Shown one piece after another: positions 26,779 to 36,172 of a stretch of DNA of 64,000 bases (within the stretch, counting starts at the first letter, position 1; each line of letters begins with the position of its first letter). The notes beneath the pieces are model-generated. The model saw nothing but the letters and a program-made list of their open reading frames with translations. It was not told the DNA's origin and did not search any database. This DNA is from an uncultured Flavobacteriaceae bacterium (GTDB lineage: Bacteria > Bacteroidota > Bacteroidia > Flavobacteriales > Flavobacteriaceae), in assembly GCA_947498845.1 (NCBI GenBank), contig CANMLX010000005.1, positions 115,772 to 179,771 of the forward strand. The letters run 5' to 3'. The position numbers and the translations under genes are program-made.

Positions 26779-27225
26779 CTAACGCATAGGCCTTTTTAAT
26801 TGTTCTTTAACACGCTCAAAAGATTTTTTACTAGCGCGTTCCCAGCGGTAAATAGTATACTTTTTATCTTTGTTAACTTCTCTTTTTTGTTGTTTATCAC
26901 TAATGTCTTTAAGCCAATTAAAGCGTTTTCTAATTATTGTAAAGCAAAGTTCTCCTTTACACCCTAAAGCATCCAAGGTATTTAGAGCAGCAATAGACAC
27001 ATTATGAATCTTATCGTTTATAGCATGGCGTAAAATAGGAATAGATGAAGGTCTGCCAACGTGTCCTAAAGCTTCAGCAGCTAATCTTCTTGTTTTATAA
27101 TTTCCATGTTGTAAAGCATATTCCAGTTTGTCAACATCTTCATTTTGCATCCACAGGTATATGGTGTTTTCAGAAGGCTGAGTAACTTTAAGTTTAAAAA
27201 GCGTAAATGAAAGTAGATGTACCAT
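26779..27225 (-). CDS. HEAT-repeat protein
   Basis: A 148-residue protein whose centre reads as HEAT/PBS-lyase repeats: LEYALQHGNYKTRRLAAEALGHVGRPSSIPILRHAINDKIHNVSIAALNTLDAL. It has a basic C-terminal tail (EVNKDKKYTIYRWERASKKSFERVKEQL). It is probably a protein-interaction module; partner unknown. The stop codon TAG is immediately followed by the heptamer array. Confidence 0.8.
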   Translation of the reverse strand: MVHLLSFTLFKLKVTQPSENTIYLWMQNEDVDKLEYALQHGNYKTRRLAAEALGHVGRPSSIPILRHAINDKIHNVSIAALNTLDALGCKGELCFTIIRKRFNWLKDISDKQQKREVNKDKKYTIYRWERASKKSFERVKEQLKRPMR

Positions 27226-27282
27226 GATAGTTGTATTTAACTACGATATAAGTACATAATTTGATTAATATGTTACAAAAGT

Positions 27283-28014
27283 TTAGGGTTTGAATAAATT
27301 AATGGTATAGTCCAAAAGTTTAGAATTACCATTTTTACCATGACCAGGGATTACTATTTCAAGATGTGCGTATTTGCTTTTAATGTTTGTTATAGTTTTA
27401 GACCATTCTTTCACATTAGCATCGCCTAAATAGCCTTTTCCAGCACCTAGGCATTTTATAAGGCATCCTCCAAATAATGCTTGTTCATTGGGAATATATC
27501 CTACAACATTATCTTTGGTATGACCTTCGCCAAAAAATCCTGTAAATGTAGATTGATTACCTACTTTTATTTCAATATTATTTTTAAATCCATTTTTAGG
27601 AGCGATTACACTATCTTTTTTAGCCAATGCTACAGTTAATTCATTGGCATAAGATGGTATATTGTTTTTATGAAACGCCTCTAAGCCTCCTAAACAGTCA
27701 TTATGAAAATGCGTAATTACAACTGCTTTTAGTTTTTTATTATGGGTTTTTGTAAGCCAATGTATTAATTCAAATGCGGCTTCATTATTAACAGGTGTGT
27801 CAAAAACGATAGCTTCGTCTTTATTAATATATACCATCCCATTACAATCTACTTTACCAAAATTTTCGGTTTCCGCAAAAGAAATATGTTGAAATATATT
27901 AGTGTTTACTTTTTCAATTTTTAAAATGTTTGAAGTGTAGGGTTCTATGTTTTGATTGCTAGAATTGCAATTAAACAATAATAAGGCTATTGAAAAACTA
28001 ATAAAAAATTTCAT
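27283..28014 (-). CDS. subclass B1 metallo-beta-lactamase (lipoprotein)
   Basis: A 243-residue protein with a lipobox (LLFNC, Cys16). All six subclass B1 zinc ligands are present: His102, His104 and Asp106 in THFHNDCLGG, His165 in GEGHTKDN, Cys184 in FGGCLIK and His225 in PGHG. The B1 hallmarks GGCLIK (Lys187) and YLGDAN are also there. B1 enzymes hydrolyse penicillins, cephalosporins and carbapenems; chromosomal copies are common in flavobacteria. Activity here is predicted, not shown. No mobile element flanks it. Confidence 0.88.
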   Translation of the reverse strand: MKFFISFSIALLLFNCNSSNQNIEPYTSNILKIEKVNTNIFQHISFAETENFGKVDCNGMVYINKDEAIVFDTPVNNEAAFELIHWLTKTHNKKLKAVVITHFHNDCLGGLEAFHKNNIPSYANELTVALAKKDSVIAPKNGFKNNIEIKVGNQSTFTGFFGEGHTKDNVVGYIPNEQALFGGCLIKCLGAGKGYLGDANVKEWSKTITNIKSKYAHLEIVIPGHGKNGNSKLLDYTINLFKP

Positions 28015-28031
28015 AACAACTTTACTTATAG

Positions 28032-28487
28032 TTATTTAGCTCTAACGCTATTAGGAACCAATTTTGTATAATCACCATTATTTCTAATTACGTCACGAAC
28101 AATAGAAGATGCAATGTAAGAGGTTTTTGCCGAGGTTAATAAGAAAATAGTTTCTATAGGGGCTAAATCTCTATTGGTATGAGCGATGGCTTTTTCAAAT
28201 TCAAAATCTGCTGGATTTCTAAGTCCTCTTAAAATAAATTCTACATCGTTTTCTTTACAAAAATCTACTGTTAAGCCAGTATATGTAACCACTTTTACTT
28301 TGGGTTCATCTTTAAAAGCATCAATAATAAATTGCTTGCGTTCTTCTAATGTAAACATGTACTTTTTCGATGAATTAACACCTATGGCAACAATAATCTC
28401 ATCAAAAAGAGTAACACCACGTTTTATAATATCGTAGTGTCCTAGTGTGAGTGGATCGAAAGATCCTGGGAATATAGCACGTTTCAT
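28032..28487 (-). CDS. coaD: pantetheine-phosphate adenylyltransferase
   Basis: A 151-residue enzyme of coenzyme A synthesis that adenylylates 4'-phosphopantetheine. It carries the nucleotidyltransferase motif PGSFDPLTLGHYDII (residues 7-21), the substrate loop RGLRNPADFEFE and the C-terminal TSYIASSIVRDV (SSxxVR). Length is standard. The gene lies in a same-strand run with ddl. Confidence 0.96.
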   Translation of the reverse strand: MKRAIFPGSFDPLTLGHYDIIKRGVTLFDEIIVAIGVNSSKKYMFTLEERKQFIIDAFKDEPKVKVVTYTGLTVDFCKENDVEFILRGLRNPADFEFEKAIAHTNRDLAPIETIFLLTSAKTSYIASSIVRDVIRNNGDYTKLVPNSVRAK

Positions 28488-28504
28488 TTAAATTTTTTTA
28501 TATG

Positions 28505-29110
28505 TTAATCGCGATCTACAGCATAAATTTTTTCTTCAGAATATAAAGCTTGTATTTCTTCCTTTGTAAAACCATCTAAAGCGTTAGTATAGTTTTTATT
28601 TTTGTCAATTTTGTAAATTCCTGAACGCTTGTTAGTTTCGTAATCATTTAATATTACAAAAATACTGTCTGATGTAATATTTGTAACTTTCATTGAGGTG
28701 TAATATCCAGACTCATTGATTTTTATTGAATATACGTCACCAATAGCTGGAGTTTTGATATATTCGGCTTCTTTTTCATCGTTTTTTGCTCCTGCATAAC
28801 TAAAATAACCAATAGCCAATAAAATAATAGCTAAGCCCGAAAAGTGTAATAGAGGAATCCCACTATGTTTTTCTAGGTTAAATTTATCTTTAATACGTTG
28901 TGGTAATTCTTTTAATTTGAATGTTTTTTTACAGTTATTACATTCAATAATATTTTCTTTTCCGATAGGGAAAATAGGAATCCAATAAATATAAAAATAT
29001 TTACCAAAAACACTATAGTTCATTGATGTTTGTTCGTTGCAATTAGGACATTCTACACTTCTAAGTTGTCCATTTTTAAGCCTGGAAGAATTTGTACCGT
29101 AAAAAATCAT
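28505..29110 (-). CDS. zinc-ribbon membrane protein
   Basis: A 201-residue protein. The N-terminal zinc ribbon uses CPNC (Cys20 region) and CNNC (about 56-59) around a hydrophobic YFYIYWIPIFPIG turn typical of zinc-ribbon-15-like proteins. One membrane helix follows (about 84-104, LLHFSGLAIILLAIGYFSYAG), then a soluble C-terminal domain. Function unknown. It lies 17 bp upstream of coaD. Confidence 0.7.
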   Translation of the reverse strand: MIFYGTNSSRLKNGQLRSVECPNCNEQTSMNYSVFGKYFYIYWIPIFPIGKENIIECNNCKKTFKLKELPQRIKDKFNLEKHSGIPLLHFSGLAIILLAIGYFSYAGAKNDEKEAEYIKTPAIGDVYSIKINESGYYTSMKVTNITSDSIFVILNDYETNKRSGIYKIDKNKNYTNALDGFTKEEIQALYSEEKIYAVDRD

Positions 29111-29171
29111 GAAGCTATATTTAGAATTATATTATCAAATATAGATAAATAATAATTTGATAGTGTGAACT

Positions 29172-30146
29172 TTACTTTAAAGCTTCTTCAATAGCACTGC
29201 TAAACAAATTAGATAGAGAAATACCAGCCTTAGCAGCTTGTTGCGGTAAAATACTTTCCTTTGTGAGCCCCGGGATTGTGTTTATTTCTAATAAATGTGG
29301 TTCGCCATTTTTAAAAATATATTCACTTCTGCTAAACCCTTTTAGTTTTAAAGCATTGTAAACTTTTTTGGCAATAGTATTTATTTTTTCTTCTTGAGCG
29401 TCACTCAATCTCGCTGGGGTGATTTCTTGTGATTTACCTAAGTATTTAGCTTCATAATCAAAAAAATCATTTTCACTAACAATTTCGGTAATAGGAAGTA
29501 CTTTGGTTTCTCCTTTATAAGTGATTACACCAACAGATACTTCGATGCCATCTAAAAAAGATTCAATAATAATCTCGTTATCCTCTTTAAAAGCGATAGC
29601 TATAGCATTTTGTAAATCTTCTTTTTTATGTACTTTACTTACGCCAAAACTACTTCCTGCTTTATTTGCTTTTACAAAACAAGGTAACCCAACTTTGGAG
29701 ATAATAGCATCTTCATCTATGAGATCACCTAAGTTTAAATAATAAGAGGTAGCTGTATTTATACCGTAAGGTTTTAATATACTTAAACAATCTCTTTTGT
29801 TAAAAGTAATGGCAGCCTCGTACATACTACAACTTGTATGTGGAATACCTAACAATTCAAAATAAGCCTGTAAATAGCCATTTTCTCCAGGAGCACCGTG
29901 AATGGCGTTAAAAACACAATCAAAAGTTGTCTTTACAGCTTCAATGGTTACAGAAAAATCATTTTTATCTATTGTATATTCTTTGTTGTTTATATCAACA
30001 TATACCCATTTATCTTTAAATATATGAACACGATAAGGTGAATATTTTGTTTTATCTAAAGCTTCAAAAACTACATTGCCGCTAGTTAACGAAATTTTAT
30101 ACTCACTGGAATAGCCTCCCATGATTATGGCTATATTTTTTTTCAT
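29172..30146 (-). CDS. ddl: D-alanine--D-alanine ligase
   Basis: A 324-residue ATP-grasp enzyme that makes the D-Ala-D-Ala dipeptide for peptidoglycan. Landmarks: IIMGGYSSEYKISLTSG, FNAIHGAPGENGYLQAYFELLGIPHT, LPCFVKANKAGSSFGVSKV, IIESFLDGIEVSVGV, and LLEINTIPGLTKESILPQQA with the metal-binding ExN. It diverges from the PASTA-protein gene; a TATATTTG -7 element for the latter is at 30259-30266. Confidence 0.96.
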   Translation of the reverse strand: MKKNIAIIMGGYSSEYKISLTSGNVVFEALDKTKYSPYRVHIFKDKWVYVDINNKEYTIDKNDFSVTIEAVKTTFDCVFNAIHGAPGENGYLQAYFELLGIPHTSCSMYEAAITFNKRDCLSILKPYGINTATSYYLNLGDLIDEDAIISKVGLPCFVKANKAGSSFGVSKVHKKEDLQNAIAIAFKEDNEIIIESFLDGIEVSVGVITYKGETKVLPITEIVSENDFFDYEAKYLGKSQEITPARLSDAQEEKINTIAKKVYNALKLKGFSRSEYIFKNGEPHLLEINTIPGLTKESILPQQAAKAGISLSNLFSSAIEEALK

Positions 30147-30286
30147 TTATAGTTTTATTGGTCTAAAATTTGTAAAATATTAATCTGTTTTATAAACAGA
30201 GATTGATTTAGGCTAAAATATCATATAATAAGCAAAAGAAAAAACAGTTCTGTTTTTATATATTTGCCTAATCGAAAAACTTCTAA

Positions 30287-30841
30287 ATGAGTATTCTTAA
30301 GTTTCTTACTAGCAAAACATTTTTAAAACAAATTTTATTAGCCATACTAGCACTTGTTGTGTTATGTTTTATAATTTTAAGATGGTTAAAATCAACTACT
30401 AATCATGGTGAGTTTGAAACCGTACCAGAATTAAAAGGAAAATCTATTAGTGTTGCTAAATTAGAGTTAGAAGAAAATAGCTTAGTAATGCAAATTCAAG
30501 ATTCATCTAACTTTAATCCTAATTATCCTAAGTTTTCTGTAATAGAACAAGACCCTGCTTCTGGAACCAAAGTAAAGGAGAATAGAAAAATATATTTAAC
30601 ATTAAATCCTTCAGGCTATCGTAAGATAGTTGTGCCAGATTTAAGAGAGCGTACTTATAGACAAGCAAAACCCACTTTAGAAGCTCTAGAATTTAAAGTT
30701 GGAAAAAAGACTTATGTTGATAATTTAGGGAAGGACATCGTTTTAGAAATGAGATACAAGGGAAGAACTATAAAACCAGGTGAAAAATTAGAAAAAACAT
30801 CTACAATAGACCTCGTTTTAGGAAATGGTAACCGCCCTTAG
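30287..30841 (+). CDS. PASTA-domain membrane protein
   Basis: A 184-residue protein with a short cytoplasmic N-terminus, one membrane helix (about 14-34, ILLAILALVVLCFIIL) and two or three PASTA domains (about 40-182; FETVPELKGKSISVAKLELEEN, IVVPDLRERTYRQAKPTLEALEF). PASTA domains bind muropeptides or beta-lactams in other proteins. It lacks the kinase or transpeptidase domain those proteins carry. It is followed 3 bp later by a terminator-like hairpin and rluD. Confidence 0.88.
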   Translation: MSILKFLTSKTFLKQILLAILALVVLCFIILRWLKSTTNHGEFETVPELKGKSISVAKLELEENSLVMQIQDSSNFNPNYPKFSVIEQDPASGTKVKENRKIYLTLNPSGYRKIVVPDLRERTYRQAKPTLEALEFKVGKKTYVDNLGKDIVLEMRYKGRTIKPGEKLEKTSTIDLVLGNGNRP

Positions 30842-30843
30842 TT

Positions 30844-30876
30844 AGCATTAGACTTAACTTAAACTAATGCTTTTTT
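30844..30876 (+). terminator. terminator-like hairpin abutting the rluD start codon
   Basis: AGCATTAG (30844-30851), 12-nt loop, CTAATGCT (30864-30871), then a T-run ending at 30876. The ATG of the pseudouridine synthase begins at 30877, so the hairpin fills the whole intergenic gap. Confidence 0.6.
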
Positions 30877-31908
30877 ATGGAAGATCATACACCAAAATTA
30901 CCAAACGAGGATAACCTCTATGAGCATCATGCATTTACTGTAGATAAAGGTCAAGCACCATTGCGTATAGATAAATACCTGATGAATTTTGTAGAGAATG
31001 CTACACGAAGTAAAATACAAAATGCGGCAAAAAATGGAGGGATTCATGTAAATAACGTTGCTGTAAAGTCTAATTATAAGGTGAAACCTTTAGATGAAAT
31101 TCGCGTTTTATTTACGCATCCACCTTATGAAAATTTATTGGTAGGTGAAGATTTACCTATTGATATAGTGTATGAAGATGATGAACTTCTTGTGGTAAAC
31201 AAACCTGCAGGAATGGTGGTGCATCCTGGACATGGGAATTATTCGGGGACATTAATAAATGCGCTTATTTATAGATTCGATAGCTTACCCAATAACTCAA
31301 GCGAGCGCCCTGGTTTAGTACATAGAATAGATAAAGATACTAGCGGACTATTAGTTGTTGCTAAAACAGAGCAAGCTATGGCGCACTTATCATTGCAATT
31401 TGCTGAAAAAACCAGTGAAAGAGAGTATGTGGCTTTGGTTTGGGGTAATATGGAAGAAGATCAAGGGACTATAGAAGGTAATATAGGGCGACATCCTAAA
31501 AATAGACTACAAAACACCGTTTTTTTAGAAGAGGAAGCAGAAAAAGGAAAACCAGCTACGACACATTACAACGTTATTGAACGTTTGGGCTATGTTACAT
31601 TAGTATCCTGTAAATTAGAAACTGGACGTACACATCAAATACGTGTGCATATGAAACACATAGGGCATACATTATTCAACGATGCACGTTATGGAGGTGA
31701 TGCTATTTTAAAAGGGACTACTTTTACTAAATATAAGCAGTTTGTAGACAATTGTTTTAAAATGTTACCTAGGCAAGCACTTCATGCCAAAACGCTAGGG
31801 TTTAAACATCCTAAAACAGGTGAATTCATGCGTTTTGAAACGCCAGTTCCTGAGGATATACAATCATGTATCGAAAAATGGCGTGGTTATTCTAAACATT
31901 TGGGGTAG
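30877..31908 (+). CDS. RluA-family 23S rRNA/tRNA pseudouridine synthase (RluD-like)
   Basis: A 343-residue enzyme. The N-terminal S4 RNA-binding domain (about 25-90; LRIDKYLMNFVENATRSKIQNAAKNGGIHVNN) is followed by the RluA catalytic core with HRIDKDTSGLLVVAKT (catalytic Asp) and LETGRTHQIRVHMKHIGHTLFND. It isomerises specific uridines in structured RNA. The exact target is not deducible. A 13-nt region with a terminator hairpin precedes its ATG. Confidence 0.93.
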   Translation: MEDHTPKLPNEDNLYEHHAFTVDKGQAPLRIDKYLMNFVENATRSKIQNAAKNGGIHVNNVAVKSNYKVKPLDEIRVLFTHPPYENLLVGEDLPIDIVYEDDELLVVNKPAGMVVHPGHGNYSGTLINALIYRFDSLPNNSSERPGLVHRIDKDTSGLLVVAKTEQAMAHLSLQFAEKTSEREYVALVWGNMEEDQGTIEGNIGRHPKNRLQNTVFLEEEAEKGKPATTHYNVIERLGYVTLVSCKLETGRTHQIRVHMKHIGHTLFNDARYGGDAILKGTTFTKYKQFVDNCFKMLPRQALHAKTLGFKHPKTGEFMRFETPVPEDIQSCIEKWRGYSKHLG

Positions 31909-32090
31909 TTTTTATTTCTACTTTTATAGGTATTAGTTATGGTGAAATAGTGCATTTCGTCTAATTAAATAGACTAAATCGTTCTTAAAACCAAATAATA
32001 TGTGAAAAATAATATTTTCTTGTAGGAAAATATATTAAATTTAATTTCAATAATTGAATTTAACCAATATACAAACCAACAAAATTTATT

Positions 32091-33446
32091 ATGAAAGTTC
32101 CAATTTTATTTTTTAGCATTTGTACTCTATTACTAATAACAAGTTGTAATAATGAAAATTTTAGTTCAGACGAAAGTAGTAATGAAGGCGAATTACTAAC
32201 AGCATCGATTAGTTCGAAAAACACTAACAGTCAACACCCTAATATACTACTAATTATTGCAGACGATATGGGAGTTGATGCCACACCCGGGTATTCAATA
32301 GGAAGCACAAAGCCTAATATGCCTAACCTACAAGGTTTAGCAAATAGTGGTCTTACATTTGATAATGCATGGGCTTATCCAAAATGTTCACCAACAAGAG
32401 CAGCACTGTTAACAGGAAAATATGGGTACCATAATGGTGTTCTTAATGTAGGCGATCATATTTCTTTAACAGAAAAATCACTGCAAACATATTTAGATGA
32501 GAACGCAAGTACAGACTATGCGCATTCTATAATAGGTAAATGGCACTTAAGTAATGGCACCAATGATGCTGAAGTTATGGGAGCAGATTATTATGCTGGA
32601 TTTTCGGGAGGAAGTGTAGGGGATTATTATGATTGGGATCTTTATGAAAATGGACAATCTACAGATGTATTTGATTATTGCACAACTAAGTTTACAGATT
32701 TAGCTGTTAATTGGATTAATCAACAAACTAAACCTTGGTTTTGTTGGTTAGCCTATAGTGCACCACATACGCCATATCATTTACCACCTTTAAGTATGCA
32801 TTCTCAAGGAAGTCTTCCCACAGATCAAGCTAGTATAAACGCAAACCCATTACCGTATTATATGGCAATGATAGAAAGTATTGATTATGAAATAGGAAGA
32901 ATACAAACATTAATACCACAAGCTGTATTAGATAATACAGTTATTATTTTTGTTGGAGATAATGGTACTCCAAAATCTGTATTGCAATCCCCATATGGAG
33001 GCGCTCAAGGAAAAGGTAGCCTGTTTAAAGGCGGTGTAAATGTGCCTTTAATTATTTCTGGAGCTGGAGTAACTCGTGCTAATGACAGAGACGATTCTCC
33101 TGTAACAACTACAGACTTATTTTCTACCATTGCAGATATCGCTGGAGCATCTCAATCTAACTATGAGAATAGTGAAAGTTTTAAGTCTTTATTTACAACT
33201 TCAAATACGTTTTCAAGAGATTATAATTATTCTGAATTAACAGATGTTACTAAACCAGCAAAGTCTGGATATACTATAAGTGATAATGATTATAAATTAA
33301 TTCAATTAGACAATGGTGTAGAAAAGTTTTACGACTTAAGCACAGATGCTTATGAGAAAACTAATATTAAGAAAAATCAACAAAATAACACTCAAAGAGC
33401 AGCCAGAAATGCTTTAAAAGCTAAAGCAGCAAATGTAAGAATATAA
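32091..33446 (+). CDS. sulfatase (formylglycine type), lipoprotein
   Basis: A 451-residue lipoprotein (LLITSC, Cys19). Sulfatase fold: metal site IIADDMG (Asp58-Asp59), the formylglycine motif CSPTRAALLTGK with Cys99, GKWHLS, and VGDNGTPKS for the second metal-site Asp-Asn. Cys99 must be converted to formylglycine by a maturase not seen here. The likely substrate is a sulfated marine polysaccharide or ester. It stands alone and is followed by a strong terminator, so it is not within a visible polysaccharide locus. Confidence 0.93.
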   Translation: MKVPILFFSICTLLLITSCNNENFSSDESSNEGELLTASISSKNTNSQHPNILLIIADDMGVDATPGYSIGSTKPNMPNLQGLANSGLTFDNAWAYPKCSPTRAALLTGKYGYHNGVLNVGDHISLTEKSLQTYLDENASTDYAHSIIGKWHLSNGTNDAEVMGADYYAGFSGGSVGDYYDWDLYENGQSTDVFDYCTTKFTDLAVNWINQQTKPWFCWLAYSAPHTPYHLPPLSMHSQGSLPTDQASINANPLPYYMAMIESIDYEIGRIQTLIPQAVLDNTVIIFVGDNGTPKSVLQSPYGGAQGKGSLFKGGVNVPLIISGAGVTRANDRDDSPVTTTDLFSTIADIAGASQSNYENSESFKSLFTTSNTFSRDYNYSELTDVTKPAKSGYTISDNDYKLIQLDNGVEKFYDLSTDAYEKTNIKKNQQNNTQRAARNALKAKAANVRI

Positions 33447-33465
33447 CAATTTAAATTATAAAAAT

Positions 33466-33499
33466 AAAAGCCAGATGTGTTATAGCATTTGGCTTTTTT
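33466..33499 (+). terminator. Rho-independent terminator after the sulfatase gene
   Basis: AAAAGCCAGATG (33466-33477) pairs with CATTTGGCTTTT (33486-33497) through one G-U pair, 8-nt loop, then T residues. It may also serve the convergent gene at 33521. Confidence 0.8.
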
Positions 33500-33520
33500 G
33501 CATTGCTGTTTTTAGGTCTT

Positions 33521-33931
33521 TTAAGATTTTGTTACGGCAAGCGTAATTTCGGTTTCATCAAAGTGAAATAATATTTTTTCTTCAGTTTTTTCTACTAAAA
33601 TACCCATTGTAGAATACCCATCTTCCTCAGTACCTATTTCAATATATTGTGAATCTTCTTTAAATTGCCATTTAGAATTTTGAGTTTGTTTGATAATCAT
33701 TTCAAACAAGTCTGTTTTTTGGGTAGTGCTTACTTCAAAACGATTATTATCACTAAAATTAAAAGTAGCACTCTTAAAACTATTTGCTAATGGTTGTAAT
33801 TTAGGATTTGGGTTTTCGGCTACAATTTCGGTTACTTTCCAAGTACCATTTATTTCTTTTTGAGTTAAACTTTGTCCATAAGACAACAAAGAAGAAACTA
33901 ATAACATTATAGATGGATAAATCTTTTTCAT
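33521..33931 (-). CDS. secreted lipocalin-like protein
   Basis: A 136-residue protein with a signal peptide (to about LLSYGQ, residue 20) and a body reading as a small lipocalin-like barrel: LTQKEINGTWKVTEIV...FKSATFNFSDNNRFEV...NSKWQFKEDSQYIEIG...ILFHFDETEITLAV. Proteins of this kind are common in flavobacteria and have no assigned role. Convergent with the sulfatase gene. Confidence 0.65.
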   Translation of the reverse strand: MKKIYPSIMLLVSSLLSYGQSLTQKEINGTWKVTEIVAENPNPKLQPLANSFKSATFNFSDNNRFEVSTTQKTDLFEMIIKQTQNSKWQFKEDSQYIEIGTEEDGYSTMGILVEKTEEKILFHFDETEITLAVTKS

Positions 33932-34111
33932 ATTACTTTAGAGAGTTTTAAGTATTAATTGAAAAAGTTAGGTAGTAAAGTCGGTCACATAAATTTAAGA
34001 AACATTTTTAAATAATAGATAATTATTTCTATTTATTCTGTGAAATAGGCTTAAAAAACATGATTTAAGGTGTTTAAACTTAAATTTCACCTAAATGTTT
34101 CATATAAATTG

Positions 34112-34289
34112 AACCCGCTTTATGTAATAGAAGGTTTGTCATGAAGCTTGTAGATGTAAGAAATACTAGTGTTTTCTTAATTTCTGCATAGTCCCGCATA
34201 TGCGGGAGTGAAATTAAAAAACGCAGAGAAGCAGTAGTATTTGCAGAAGCTACAAGATGTAATAAATTTTCTATTGCATAAAACGGGTT
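34112..34289. mobile_element. MITE-like element family 2, copy A (178 bp)
   Basis: Begins AACCCGCTTTATG and ends GCATAAAACGGGTT. The left and right halves are imperfect reverse complements along their whole length, meeting at a central palindrome CCCGCATATGCGGG (about 34193-34206). The second copy is at 51621-51793. As RNA it would form one long hairpin. The translated frame at 34080-34301 is only a product of this repeat. The rest of the 33932-34376 gap shows nothing else. Confidence 0.8.
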
Positions 34290-34376
34290 GAATTGATACA
34301 CGTATTATTAATAGCTTTTACAGCTAATTTTAAAAGTAGATAAGTAATTGTAACTTTGAAGAGAAAATTATATTAT

Positions 34377-35135
34377 ATGAAATTAGTTTTATCACCAGCG
34401 AAATCACTAAACTTTGAAGATAAACTTCCAGTATCAAAATATACCGAAGCACAATTTTTAAAGCAGTCTGAGCGTTTAAATAAGTTATTAAAAAAGAAAT
34501 CTGCTAAGAGTTTATCTAAGCTTATGAGCATTTCTGATACTTTAGGACAACTAAATTATGAGCGCAATCAGGATTGGAGTTTGCCTTTCTCTCCAGATAA
34601 CGCAAGACAAGCCGTATATGCTTTTAATGGTGATGTTTATAGAGGTTTAGCTGCTTATACTATTCCTGAAGAAAAAATAGCTACATTACAAAATACGGTA
34701 AGGATTCTCTCTGGATTATATGGTTTATTAAAGCCAATGGATTTAATACAACCTTACAGATTAGAAATGGGAACGAAATTACCTGTAGGTGTAAAAAAGA
34801 ATCTATACGAATTTTGGAAAAAAGATATTACTAAAGCGCTTAATGAGGAACTTGAGGATAATGAGTTATTCTTAAATTTAGCAAGTAATGAGTATTTCAA
34901 AACTATAGACAAAAAGGCTTTGAAAGTTCCTGTGATAACTGCCAATTTTAAAGATTTTAAAAATGGAGCGTATAAAATGATTTCATTTTTTGCCAAAGAA
35001 GCCCGAGGTCTTATGGCCAGATATGTAGTAGATACTAATGCTAATACTATTGATGAAATAAAGGCATTTAATTATGGAGGATACAGTTTTAGCGAAGATA
35101 TGTCTAAAGACAACGATTTAGTTTTTATAAGATAA
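34377..35135 (+). CDS. yaaA: peroxide stress protein YaaA (UPF0246)
   Basis: A 252-residue cytoplasmic protein with the family N-terminus MKLVLSPAKSLNFE and RILSGLYGLLKPMDLIQPYRLEMGTKL, LFLNLASNEYFKTID, FFAKEARGLMARY and FNYGGYSFSEDMSKDNDLVF. In E. coli YaaA limits iron-dependent DNA damage during peroxide stress. I start at the ATG at 34377 because the upstream seven codons are not family sequence. Confidence 0.93.
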   Translation: MKLVLSPAKSLNFEDKLPVSKYTEAQFLKQSERLNKLLKKKSAKSLSKLMSISDTLGQLNYERNQDWSLPFSPDNARQAVYAFNGDVYRGLAAYTIPEEKIATLQNTVRILSGLYGLLKPMDLIQPYRLEMGTKLPVGVKKNLYEFWKKDITKALNEELEDNELFLNLASNEYFKTIDKKALKVPVITANFKDFKNGAYKMISFFAKEARGLMARYVVDTNANTIDEIKAFNYGGYSFSEDMSKDNDLVFIR

Positions 35136-35175
35136 ACACTGTTTATTAGATTGTAAACCTCTTAACAAATTTAGC

Positions 35176-35910
35176 ATGTATTTTTATCTTTTAATTGCAT
35201 TAAAACTATATTGTTTATACCACTTTTATAAAAATAGAACAGACTACTATTGGGTGTTTATTATTTTATTTATACCAGTTTTAGGACCTTTAGCCTACCT
35301 ATTAACGCAGGTTTATAATAAACGTGATGCAGAAAAATTGACTGGAGAAATAACGCATATAATAAACCCAACTAAAAAAATTAAAGATCTAGAAAAGCAA
35401 TTAAAATTCTCAGAATCCTATCAAAATCGAGTTAATTTGGCTGATGCTTACTTAGAAATTAAAGATTATGACCATGCTATTTTGCATTATAAAGAAGCTT
35501 TAGATGATGGTTTCAACACTAATTTTTATGTTATTAAAAACTTAATTACTTGTTACTATAATACCAAGGATTACAAAAGTGTTATTGCCTATGCTGAAAA
35601 AATATCTAATCATACAGAATTTAAAAAATCCAGAACCCAGTTTTTATATGGATTAGCTTTAGAAAAAGAAGGCGATTATGATATCGCTGAAGCTAACTTG
35701 AGGCAGATTGATGTACGCTTTTCATTTTATGAAGAACGCCTGGTATTAGCTAAGTATCTTTTAGATAAAAACAAAAAACAGGATGCCTTAGATATATTAG
35801 AGGAGCTTAACAATGAAGCCCAACATATGACTAAGCCAAATAAGCGTCTTTATAAAACAACCATTCAAGAAGCAAAAAAGCTTTTAATAACATTGAATGT
35901 TTCTGCATAA
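35176..35910 (+). CDS. membrane-anchored TPR protein
   Basis: A 244-residue protein. The N-terminus has two hydrophobic segments in a phospholipase-D N-terminal-like arrangement (YLLIALKLYCLYHFYKNRTDYYWVFIILFIPVLGPLAYLL, about 4-44). Tetratricopeptide-like helices fill residues 75-235 (NLADAYLEIKDYDHAILHYKEALDDG). Probably a membrane scaffold. It lies 40 bp after yaaA. The 262-bp gap that follows (35911-36172) shows nothing recognisable. Confidence 0.75.
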   Translation: MYFYLLIALKLYCLYHFYKNRTDYYWVFIILFIPVLGPLAYLLTQVYNKRDAEKLTGEITHIINPTKKIKDLEKQLKFSESYQNRVNLADAYLEIKDYDHAILHYKEALDDGFNTNFYVIKNLITCYYNTKDYKSVIAYAEKISNHTEFKKSRTQFLYGLALEKEGDYDIAEANLRQIDVRFSFYEERLVLAKYLLDKNKKQDALDILEELNNEAQHMTKPNKRLYKTTIQEAKKLLITLNVSA

Positions 35911-36172
35911 GCATTCATCCAAATATTCATTAATCAAGATAATACTGTACTATGCGTCTATTTATTTTGAAGTATTGTGTAAAGAGACATGTTTTAATGT
36001 TAGTATAAGACTAGAGCTATAAAAACAGTCTCATTAACATCCAGCTCTAGCTCTGGAGCAGCAGCAAAATACCTCTTTATAAAGTATTAAAAGGTAAGAA
36101 CCCTAAATTTAATACTTTTGATTTTAGAGTTTTGCAATATGGCAAGTTTTTTAATTATAGTACGCTAATAGA

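Noticed and set aside
34080..34301. Open frame beginning MYQFNPFYAIENLLHLV
   Set aside because: It lies wholly on a MITE-like palindrome; the similar frame at 51540-51722 comes from the other copy. Shared protein sequence reflects shared repeat DNA, not a gene.
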